Shown: positions 1 to 6,600 of the stretch, one piece after another
Layout of the letters: every line of letters starts with the position of its first letter
Position numbering within the stretch: position 1 is the first letter of the stretch
From: an uncultured Bacteroidales bacterium
Lineage (GTDB): Bacteria > Bacteroidota > Bacteroidia > Bacteroidales > Marinilabiliaceae
Length of the DNA: 8,516 bases
Direction: 5' to 3'
Assembly (NCBI GenBank): GCA_934699135.1
Contig: CAKUVM010000061.1
Coordinates: 1-8,516, forward strand
Program-made: the position numbers and the translations under genes
The notes under the pieces: generated by a model
Seen by the model: the letters and a program-made list of their open reading frames with translations, nothing else
What the model was told of the DNA's origin: nothing
Databases searched by the model: none

Positions 1-33
1 CCCGACAACGCCATAAAACCTTGAAAACACAAA

Positions 34-62
34 AGCCCCGTGGTGAACATCACCACGGGGCT
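34..62 (-). terminator. Intrinsic terminator of the LRR protein gene
   Basis: A perfect inverted repeat: the arm AGCCCCGTGGTGA at 34-46 pairs with TCACCACGGGGCT at 50-62 over a 3-nt loop. Read on the minus strand it is followed by a T-rich tract (TTTTGTGTTTT). On the plus strand the flank after the stem is GC-rich. The orientation therefore fits termination of the minus-strand gene whose stop codon lies about 50 nt upstream. Confidence 0.88.
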
Positions 63-112
63 GCGCCTTCCCTCTGCTTGACCTAATTCTTGCCTTTATT
101 CTTGTCCATTAT

Positions 113-1468
113 TTATTTCACCACAACCCTCTCAGATCCCGTGCCCGTGGTCACAACATACACACCAGCGGGCAATGGGCGGCCCGCCGGCATCTTGCGG
201 CCGGACATGTCGTACACGTCAAACTCATCAACGCCCTCGACGCTCACCACGCCGCCACGCACGCTCACTTTCAGCTTGTTGCCCTCAACGTCCCTGATGG
301 CCGTGTACGGGTTATCCTTTGGGTCTAGCGCATATATGTTGAACTCTTTTGCCCACTGGCTTGCTTTGTATTTCTCCACGCTCTCGGCCGGGACGTAGAG
401 GTCTGTCATTGCATCGCCGCCTTTGACATTTGCCCATTGACTGTATGGATTTTTCCACCCTTCAATGTATGCGCGCATTCCTGGAGGCTCTACGGCGTAG
501 CAGTCTACTCGAAAGTTATTATTGCCAGATTTGCCCGTGATTTGATAAAAAGATTCCTTCTCAACTGTATCAACCGATGCTGGCAACACAATGTACTTCA
601 GAGCTGTACATCCACAAAATGCACGTTGCCCAATTATTCTTATACCATCTGGCAGCACAAGCCTGTCTGTTTGCCCTTCAGATCTGTAGAGGTCCACGCA
701 CCCAGTAAATGCATCCCTTGGAATCCATGTGTCGTTTTGGGGAAACTTCACAGATTTAAGGTCAAAACTCCCACGAAAAGTATAGTACTCCATTCCTTCA
801 GGGATCTCGACGCTAGAAATTATAAATGCGCAGTGAACCTCCTTCAATCCGTCTGGAAGTTTTACGGAATCAAAGTTATTTCCGTAAAAAGCACTCAATC
901 CTATGTACTCTAGCCCCTTGGAGAACGTGACGCTGTCCATACCCGCACCGCAAAAAGCATCTCTACCTATGTATTTCAAGCTCTTAGGAAAGGTGACATG
1001 GCATCCTCGGAAATAGTTGAAAGAAGAAGAGGATACTCTTCTTCCAAAAGCATTGTCCCCTATGTATTCCAAGCCCTCTGGGAATGCGAATTCGTCAGGG
1101 AATGTGGCACTTGCATCGTTCTCTCCATCGTCACCCCTAAAAAATGCATATTTCCCTATGCGTTTAAGCCCTTTTGCTTGGCTGAGTGAGATCTCTGTAA
1201 GATACCAGTCTGAGAGTGCGCTGTCTGACACCTCAGTCACGCCTTCTTCTATCACAACTCGGTAAGTTCTCTTTTTCATGATTTCTTCATGTGCAAAATA
1301 TTCTTTTATGTCAGTCCATGCAGAATCGTTTTCCACATAAAGAACCCATCCGTTACCTTCAAATTGTGTACGCCAACCATTGTGTTGCTCTGGTTTTACT
1401 TTCCCCGCAGCCACGCCGCACTGCGCCAGGCAGACCAGGATGATCAAAAGTGATAAAATGTTTTTCAT
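113..1468 (-). CDS. Secreted BspA-like leucine-rich-repeat protein with C-terminal sorting-type domain
   Basis: A 451-residue predicted surface or secreted protein. Residues 1-21 form a signal peptide (MKN, hydrophobic LLIILVCLA core, probable cleavage after VAA). Roughly residues 69-345 contain BspA/TpLRR (LRR_5) repeats, recognisable by recurring units such as GLEYIGDNAF, SLKYIGRDAF, GLEYIGLSAF and IRIIGQRAFCGC. The last ~60 residues carry the pattern DVYDMSGRK...LPAGVYVV...RVVVK, typical of type IX secretion-like C-terminal domains in Bacteroidota. Known relatives act in adhesion or binding to host or other cells; the ligand here is unknown. The start is the only Met before the signal peptide, preceded by the A-rich, SD-less leader common in the phylum. 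Base composition is uneven: both ends are about 62% GC in 60-bp samples while an interior sample is 37%. The gene is monocistronic, with a strong terminator at 34-62. Family assignment is firm; function is inferred. Confidence 0.93.
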   Translation of the reverse strand: MKNILSLLIILVCLAQCGVAAGKVKPEQHNGWRTQFEGNGWVLYVENDSAWTDIKEYFAHEEIMKKRTYRVVIEEGVTEVSDSALSDWYLTEISLSQAKGLKRIGKYAFFRGDDGENDASATFPDEFAFPEGLEYIGDNAFGRRVSSSSFNYFRGCHVTFPKSLKYIGRDAFCGAGMDSVTFSKGLEYIGLSAFYGNNFDSVKLPDGLKEVHCAFIISSVEIPEGMEYYTFRGSFDLKSVKFPQNDTWIPRDAFTGCVDLYRSEGQTDRLVLPDGIRIIGQRAFCGCTALKYIVLPASVDTVEKESFYQITGKSGNNNFRVDCYAVEPPGMRAYIEGWKNPYSQWANVKGGDAMTDLYVPAESVEKYKASQWAKEFNIYALDPKDNPYTAIRDVEGNKLKVSVRGGVVSVEGVDEFDVYDMSGRKMPAGRPLPAGVYVVTTGTGSERVVVK

Positions 1469-1550
1469 GCTTTTGTTTGTTTAGTGTTATACGTCTTGGG
1501 CGGTGCGGCGCTCGGCCTCTCATCGCCTTTCCCTTAGTGGTAAAGTTATG

Positions 1551-1558
1551 ATGGCGGT
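1551..1558 (-). promoter_or_regulatory. Weak candidate -7 box for the LRR gene
   Basis: On the minus strand this reads TAACTTTA, one mismatch from the Bacteroidota -7 consensus TAnnTTTG. It would place the transcription start around 1545 and give a leader of about 75 nt. No convincing TTTG -33 element is found at 19-21 nt upstream, so this is only a best guess in the region. Confidence 0.2.
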
Positions 1559-1591
1559 GAAATTATTTATAGTTTTTTTTACTGGACATCA

Positions 1592-1599
1592 TAAATTTG
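1592..1599 (+). promoter_or_regulatory. Candidate Bacteroidota -7 promoter element
   Basis: TAAATTTG matches TAnnTTTG exactly. It sits in an AT-rich stretch (1560-1603) immediately before the composition switches to GC-rich, structured sequence, so transcription would start near 1605 at the CCCGCGGG palindrome. A clear TTTG -33 element at the usual spacing was not found, which lowers confidence. It could drive a small RNA or a long leader of the carbonic anhydrase gene. Confidence 0.4.
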
Positions 1600-1783
1600 C
1601 TATTCCCGCGGGGGTGTGTCGGCAAAACGTGGAAAAAGGGCGCGGGTTTTGAGGCGGTTGTGGCCACATGTGGTTACGAGGAGGCGGGTCTCGACCTGTC
1701 TTGGCAGGGAATGATGCACGTCGCATGGCACGGCTATATGCTCCCACTTCCCAACACGCGCACCGCCCGCCAGATACAAAACT

Positions 1784-1805
1784 GGTAACGTTCTGCAGGT
1801 AACGT
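1784..1805. repeat. Pair of 8-bp direct repeats GGTAACGT, 14-bp period
   Basis: GGTAACGT occurs at 1784-1791 and again at 1798-1805, separated by TCTGCA. Two same-facing copies about 85-100 bp before the carbonic anhydrase start could be operator half-sites or parts of an RNA fold; chance is also possible for a repeat this short. Confidence 0.4.
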
Positions 1806-1818
1806 CCCCAACCCAACC

Positions 1819-1835
1819 CATGCCGAGGCGGCATG
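1819..1835. other. Short perfect hairpin upstream of carbonic anhydrase
   Basis: CATGCCG at 1819-1825 pairs with CGGCATG at 1829-1835 across an AGG loop. No T-run follows on the plus strand immediately, so a simple intrinsic terminator is not supported. It could be a leader hairpin or a protein-binding dyad. Confidence 0.4.
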
Positions 1836-1874
1836 CATACCGTCTCCCAAAAGTCATGAATTAGATTATTATTC

Positions 1875-1882
1875 TATTTTTG
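1875..1882 (+). promoter_or_regulatory. Candidate -7 element abutting the carbonic anhydrase start
   Basis: TATTTTTG matches TAnnTTTG exactly and ends only 5 nt before the ATG at 1888. If used, transcription would start at or within a few bases of the start codon, giving a leaderless or nearly leaderless mRNA. No TTTG -33 element is visible at 19-21 nt upstream, so the match may be a by-product of AT-rich sequence. Confidence 0.35.
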
Positions 1883-1887
1883 CGTCT

Positions 1888-2436
1888 ATGATTGATGACA
1901 TCGTTGCATACAACAAATCTTTCGTGGCGGCTAAAGGCTACGAAAAATACATCACGAGTAAATACCCGGATAAGAGGCTGGCGATCTTGTCTTGTATGGA
2001 CACGCGTCTGACGGAGCTGTTGCCAGCGGCGTTGGGCATAAGGAATGGTGATGCCAAGATAATCAAGAATGCGGGCGGCGTCATTCTTCACCCGTTCGGG
2101 AGCGTCATGCGAAGCCTGCTGGTCGCTGTCTACGAGCTTGGGGTGGAGGATATTATGGTTGTTGCTCATTCACATTGCGGAGCGTGCCATATGAACGGTG
2201 CGGAGATGAGGGAGCATATGCGCTCGCGTGGCATAACGGACGATACGCTTTGCCTGGTGGAGCATTGCGGCATTGATTTGGATCATTGGCTTGAAGGTTT
2301 CCATGACACTCCAGAGAGTGTCCGCAAGACGGTTGACGCCATCCGCAACCACCCGCTTATGCCGAGCGACGTTTGTGTCCGCGGCTTCATCATAGACTCC
2401 ACCACTGGCGAGCTTTCTCCCGTGCGGCAGGAATAG
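1888..2436 (+). CDS. Beta-class carbonic anhydrase
   Basis: A 182-residue cytoplasmic zinc enzyme that interconverts CO2 and bicarbonate, supplying bicarbonate for carboxylations and pH balance. The family hallmarks are present: CMDTRL gives zinc ligand Cys36 and the Asp38/Arg40 pair, and HSHCGAC gives zinc ligands His94 and Cys97. KNAGG near residues 60-64 and the ELLP segment are also characteristic. The sequence resembles the short YtiB-like branch of beta-carbonic anhydrases (about 180-190 residues), so the length is complete. The start at 1888 is fixed by the absence of another Met before Met37, which lies inside the active-site motif. The SD sequence is poor, and a -7-like box almost touches the ATG. 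It stands alone on the plus strand, convergent with the DUF3127 gene across a shared hairpin. Confidence 0.95.
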   Translation: MIDDIVAYNKSFVAAKGYEKYITSKYPDKRLAILSCMDTRLTELLPAALGIRNGDAKIIKNAGGVILHPFGSVMRSLLVAVYELGVEDIMVVAHSHCGACHMNGAEMREHMRSRGITDDTLCLVEHCGIDLDHWLEGFHDTPESVRKTVDAIRNHPLMPSDVCVRGFIIDSTTGELSPVRQE

Positions 2437-2460
2437 TGCTTTGAACTATGGGAGCATACG

Positions 2461-2506
2461 ACAAGACGAAGGCCCGCAGGTCTTTCCTGCGAGCCTTCGT
2501 CCTTGT
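2461..2506. terminator. Shared hairpin terminator between convergent genes
   Basis: A long imperfect stem. CGCAGG (2475-2480) pairs with CCTGCG (2486-2491) over loop TCTTT. After one C/A mismatch, GACGAAGGC (2465-2473) pairs with GCCTTCGTC (2493-2501). After a bulge, ACAA (2461-2464) pairs with TTGT (2503-2506). It lies between the stops of the carbonic anhydrase gene (2436) and the DUF3127 gene (2527) and can serve both strands. T-tracts on either side are weak, so efficiency is uncertain. Confidence 0.65.
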
Positions 2507-2526
2507 ATCTCCTTGTGGGCAGACTG

Positions 2527-3000
2527 CTAGAACGGCAGGTCGTCATCGCCTCCCGCGGCTGGCGCACTGGGTGCGGTGGCTGGCTGTGGCGCGGTGGCTG
2601 GCTGCTGCACGGGTTGCTGATATTGCTGCATAGGCTGCTGCTGGTAACCTTGCTGTGGGTAACCGCCTTGCGGCTGGAACGCGCCCTGCGGCTGCTGGTA
2701 ACCCATATTCTGACTTTGGGTGAACGGGGTGATTCGCCATGCGTTCAGCCTGTTGAAGAAGACCACGCGACCCTCAGGGTTCGTCCATTTCCTGCCCTGG
2801 AGGTCAAAATCAACAGCTACTTCCTGACCAATTCGGAACTGGTCTATCAGTGTCGTCCTGTTGTTCGTAAGTTGAAACAGGACGTGTTCTGAATATTGGC
2901 TGTTTTGGCTCGTTATCTCCAGTACAAACTCTCTCACGGAAAAAGTCTCGGTGCGTTTCACCGTGTCATGGATCTCCTCCAGTTTGCCAATTACTTGCAT
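2527..3000 (-). CDS. DUF3127 OB-fold-like protein with SSB-like acidic tail
   Basis: A 157-residue protein that I recognise as the Bacteroidota DUF3127 family. Residues 1-90 form the conserved domain (MQVIGKLEEI..., REFVLEIT, then FFNRLNAWRI), a beta-rich pattern consistent with an OB-fold. Residues ~95-150 are a low-complexity linker rich in Gln, Pro, Gly, Tyr and Ala. The chain ends GGDDDLPF, very like the DDDIPF tip by which single-stranded DNA-binding protein recruits repair and replication partners. A DNA-metabolism role is therefore inferred; the family itself is uncharacterised. An in-frame Met at 3069 would add 23 residues, but the family begins at the MQVIGK Met, which is preceded by the purine-rich GAAGAG. 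It lies 155 bp downstream of yjbQ on the same strand with no obvious terminator between, so readthrough is possible. Confidence 0.88.
   Translation of the reverse strand: MQVIGKLEEIHDTVKRTETFSVREFVLEITSQNSQYSEHVLFQLTNNRTTLIDQFRIGQEVAVDFDLQGRKWTNPEGRVVFFNRLNAWRITPFTQSQNMGYQQPQGAFQPQGGYPQQGYQQQPMQQYQQPVQQPATAPQPATAPSAPAAGGDDDLPF
2573..2604. repeat. 18-bp-period repeat in the low-complexity tail
   Basis: GCGGTGGCTGGCTG occurs at 2573-2586 and 2591-2604, an 18-bp period that encodes tandem QPATAP units in the linker of the DUF3127 protein. The period is a multiple of three, so copy-number change would keep the frame and alter only linker length. Confidence 0.7.
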
Positions 3001-3155
3001 CTCTTCTATGTCGTTTACTAGGTTGTTGTATCTTTTGTCATGATGTCGTTTAGGGGCAAATACAGCCACTCCCGACTCCGCGAATTTAAGGAAATGGTTT
3101 GAGAATCACGGCTAGCTCACCCCAATCGTCGCACCACGGGTTTCCTTCCCCATAC

Positions 3156-3566
3156 CTATTCTATCACGGTGGCTATCAGCCTCCTTGAGCCACCATTATT
3201 TCGAAACTCACATAAATACACGCCTTGCCATGTGCCAAGAGCCAATTGCCCATGCCTTATTGGGATGGTCACTGACGGGCCTAGCAAAGACGACTTGATG
3301 TGCGCGGGCATGTCGTCCAGTCCCTCATCGGCGTGGGCGTATAGTGACGGGCTCTCTGGCGCTAGTCTGTCAAGCGCGAGAGACAGGTCTGAGCGGACGT
3401 CAGGGTCATAATTCTCGTTTATGCTTAGCGCGCAACTGGTGTGGCACACGAAAAGGTTGAGAAGGCCAGCCTCGGGCAATTCTGGCAGGTTCTTTATCAC
3501 GTCTGGCGTTATCAGGTGGCAACCTCTTGTTTTGGGGCCTATCCGAAACTCAGTCTGTCTTGTCAT
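3156..3566 (-). CDS. yjbQ: YjbQ family (UPF0047) secondary thiamine-phosphate synthase-like enzyme
   Basis: A 136-residue, full-length, cytoplasmic member of the YjbQ/UPF0047 family (TIGR00149 type). The conserved blocks are all present: CHTSCALSINENYDPDV (residues 41-57), HADEGLDDMPAHIKSSLLG (78-96), and LALGTWQGVYLCEFR (108-122) near the C terminus. Escherichia coli YjbQ shows weak thiamine-phosphate synthase activity, hence the usual name, but the physiological role is unsettled. The conserved His and Asp/Glu residues are likely the active site. The ATG at 3566 lies about 20 nt from the predicted transcription start of an exact -7 box (TACATTTG, minus strand). The gene is divergent from the large sensor gene and shares a compact intergenic region with it. 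Confidence 0.92.
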   Translation of the reverse strand: MTRQTEFRIGPKTRGCHLITPDVIKNLPELPEAGLLNLFVCHTSCALSINENYDPDVRSDLSLALDRLAPESPSLYAHADEGLDDMPAHIKSSLLGPSVTIPIRHGQLALGTWQGVYLCEFRNNGGSRRLIATVIE

Positions 3567-3593
3567 TCGCTTTGGTGTGTTCTGTCTGTCCTA

Positions 3594-3601
3594 CAAATGT
3601 A
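3594..3601 (-). promoter_or_regulatory. -7 promoter element for yjbQ
   Basis: On the minus strand this is TACATTTG, an exact TAnnTTTG match. Predicted transcription starts near 3587, leaving a leader of about 20 nt before the yjbQ ATG. The -33 element is not recognisable. It lies 11 bp from a divergent -7 box on the other strand. Confidence 0.65.
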
Positions 3602-3612
3602 AAAAATATTTT

Positions 3613-3620
3613 TACCTTTG
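3613..3620 (+). promoter_or_regulatory. -7 promoter element for the sensor gene
   Basis: TACCTTTG is an exact TAnnTTTG match, with transcription predicted near 3627 and a leader of about 60 nt to the ATG at 3686. No clear TTTG -33 box is seen at 19-21 nt upstream. That region coincides with the divergent yjbQ -7 element and start site, so the two promoters probably cannot be occupied at once. Confidence 0.65.
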
Positions 3621-3685
3621 CTCATTGCGTGCGGGGTGTTGAGCTTCCCCCGTTGCGTGTAGCACTAGTGTCGGATAGGTTTTCT

Positions 3686-6600
3686 ATGTCCTCTTGGCAT
3701 CATAAGATTGTTGTGGTGCGCGGCTTCGTCATTGCCGCGCTTGCGTTCCTGCTTTTTTTCTCGCGGGAGGGGCGAGCTGCGCCTGCCTCCTCCAGGTCTT
3801 TCCTCTTCCGCCACGTGGGCATTGAGGCAGGGTTATCGGGCTCTCGTGTGTCAGACCTTATGGTAGACGGGCGCGGTTTCGTTTGGGCGTCAACCATATG
3901 GGGGCTTGACCGGTATGACGGTTACGAGGTCTCGCCGGCGCATGTGCCGGACAGCCTCGAAGGTGAGTTCTTCAGCGCGCAAGAGCTTGGCCCAGACTCC
4001 ATCCTCATCAAATTGGCTGGCGGCTACGCCATATATAGTCGCAGCCATATGGCTTTTTCTTATGCCAATGCCTATTTCGAGGCATGCGGCGCCGCGGGGC
4101 CTGTCGACGATGCTTGGGTGGATGGAAGGCAAAACTTGTGGATGCTGTGCGGGCGTAAGGTGCGTGTGGCGCCGCTCGCAAATGGAGGCAGGGGGGCAGA
4201 ATTCTTGTTGCCGGATGATTGTGGCGTTTCTAGCGCATGCAGAACCAACTATGGCGTGGCTTTCGTGCTGTCTAACGGCCGTCTGCTCAGGTGTTATGCG
4301 CCTACCGACGGCAATATGCCGGCGCCGCAGTCCATCCCGTCCCCCCTCACGTCCGGCTGTCGCAAGCTCAAGTGCGATTTCGACGGGAACTTGTGGATCC
4401 TCAGCTCCAATGGCGACAGTCTGTGGTTCCGCCGACAGGCCGGTAAGGAGTGGACATTGGTCAACGACATGTCGGTATGGTCAGACGATGCTCCACGCTC
4501 ATTCATTGATATGGCTGCCGATTCTGAGGGGCGGATGTGGCTCGCGTCAGAGCGAGACGGCCTCTATGTCATAGACTTCTCTACTGGCCGCGGAGTGTCG
4601 ATCCGCCGTGCGTCAGAGTCTCTTCACGGGCTGCGTAGCAACAGATGCACGTGCGTCACATCCACGCCAGACGGTTTCGTCTTGGTCGGTTATGCTTTTT
4701 CTGGATTCTCCATATATCACCCATCCGCGTTCCAGTTCGGCAGTATAGACGCCGCGCAGCCAGACTTGCGCGCCTCGCTGTCTGGCGTGACTGGCATAGT
4801 GACCAATGGGCTGCTCACCGCCTATGCGGGCACTGAAGATTATGGCCTGCTGTCTGTCAATATGCGAGACAATGGCGTCCACCAGGTCCTTGGCCGCGAG
4901 GTGGGGTCTGTTGACTGCATGGCCTATGTCGGCGGAGGCCTGTGGCTCGGCCTGGATGGCCGCGGCGTGGCTCGCCTCGACGCGGCGGGCGGCCTCTTGC
5001 GGTTTGATTCTCCCGATGCCCCATTGGCGTTGCGAGGCTCCGTCCCCGCGCGTATGACGGCGGGGGCAAGCGGTGGCCTGTGGGTGGCTTGTGCAGATAA
5101 TCTGGCCTACCTCCCGACTCCTGGCGCCGTCAATCCGACAGAGGGCGCTGTTGAGCGCAAGTTTCCGGAACCCATCGTTGGCGTGCGCCCAAGTGGCGCG
5201 GGAGTCTTGGTGCTGTTGCGCTCTCGGTTGTGCAAGGCCTCGGTGTCTGGTGGCCGAATGCTTGTTGAGAACCTTGTCACCGGCGGGTTGGCCTCCTTGC
5301 GCCCCGTGGACATGTGGCAGGGGGCCGACAGCGTCATTTGGGTCGCTGCTGCGCACTGCGTCGTCGCCTATGCGGCAAAAGGGCCGGGGGGCGGCCTCGC
5401 CGAGGTCGGTCGCGTCGAGATGGAGAACCCGTTGGCCATGTCTTCCGATGAGGCCGGGAACGTTGTCGTGGCCAGCCCGTCGGAGGTATGCGTATTGCGC
5501 GTGAACAGGTCTTCCCGTGGTTGTTCGGTTGTTTGCGAGAGGCGAGACGCTCCTTCTTACCTTGGAAAGGGGTCTGTCTGCCCGCGTTCCGCCTGCCTTA
5601 TGCCTGATGGCGACATATGGTTTGGGGCCGAGCGCGGCATCATAAAATACAGTCCCGTGACATCTGGCTTGAGTGCCGACACTCTGGCCTCGCGCGTGGC
5701 TTTTTGCTCCGTTACGGCAGATGGCGAGACCGTGAGGCCGGGCGACAGATATGACGATGTTGAGGTCTTGAGGCTCGCCTTGCCCTTTGAAAGCCGTCTT
5801 TTGCTGCCTGTGTCAAGCAACGTTTTCACGGTGCGTTTCTCCGCCCTCGGGATGCCGTCTCAGTCGGTCGTGTATGTGTGTGACGTCGAGGGTTCCGACC
5901 TTGCCACGGTATATACCCGCGAGCCGTGTCTCACGCTGCACAACTTGCCGGCTGGAGCCTATACGCTCCGTGTGAGGATTTTAGGGGCTGATGGAGGCGT
6001 CTCCGCCGTCGGGGCTTCCTTGGATGTTGTCGTGCGGGAGGCGTGGCGTGAGTCTGTCTACGCTAAGGGCTTCATGCTCTTCGCCGCCCTCCTTATGGCC
6101 GTGATGATAACATATTGCATCATGAGCTACCGAAATGCCATGCGAATGAATGAGATGGCAAAGGCGCAGGCCGACATGTCCATGAGCGCGGCCGAGGTCG
6201 GGGCGCTGCGCAATGAGGCGTTGGTGGATATGGCGTCAGACGTCGCCACATCCCTCTCCCCGTTGGCCGATGACGTGCGCGGCCTTGGGCGGCAGCATGG
6301 CGTCAGGCCAGAGGAACGCATTAAGATTGACTTGCTGTGTGACAGGCTTATGGCCGCAAACACAATGCTCTCCCAAGTGGCCAACGCTGCCGAGCAGGGA
6401 GGCTTCCCGCGCCCCTCTCCCGTGCGCCATGACCTGTGCGCCTATGTCCGGCAGGTCTGCGACAGCGTCACCAGCGTCACGCAAGACACCGTCAAAGTCG
6501 ATTTCAGCTCTTCAATGAGAATATGCCTCGTCAACTTCGACGCAGCCATCTTGCGCTACGTCTTGGTGGACGTTTTGTCAGACGCCGTGGTCTCCGCCCA

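Larger units (their letters stand above)
1600..1860 (+). other. GC-rich structured intergenic segment, possible small RNA or leader
   Basis: This is the main content of the 419-bp gap between the LRR gene and the carbonic anhydrase gene. It lies directly downstream of an exact -7 box and contains perfect palindromes CCCGCGGG (1605-1612), GTGGCCAC (1660-1667) and CCACATGTGG (1664-1673), a 4-bp CCAG/CTGG stem near 1770-1785, and a 7-bp hairpin at 1819-1835. Open frames of 63-85 codons cross it on both strands, but none matches a protein family I recognise or has a typical start context, so I do not call them genes. I do not recognise RNase P RNA, tmRNA, SRP RNA or a known riboswitch. It could be a noncoding RNA, a long 5' leader, or an intergenic repeat copy. 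Confidence 0.3.

Noticed and set aside
1403..1468. Lipoprotein signal in the LRR protein (LAQC)
   Set aside because: The residue before Cys17 is Gln, not the small residue required by the lipobox; a signal peptidase I site after VAA fits better.
1597..1857. Short open frames on both strands in the gap before carbonic anhydrase
   Set aside because: No recognisable domain, Cys/His/Arg/Trp-rich translations typical of GC-rich noncoding DNA, and no start context; treated as part of the structured segment.
3001..3069. 23-residue N-terminal extension of the DUF3127 protein
   Set aside because: The conserved family domain begins at the MQVIGK Met (3000), which has the better purine-rich upstream context; the extension has no recognisable family sequence.
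3527..3685. N-terminal extension of the sensor reading frame to an upstream ATG
   Set aside because: It overlaps the yjbQ coding end and both divergent promoter boxes, and would bury the clear signal sequence that begins at 3686.
4613..5356. 247-codon open frame on the minus strand
   Set aside because: Antisense to the propeller repeats of the sensor; low-complexity composition and no family resemblance.
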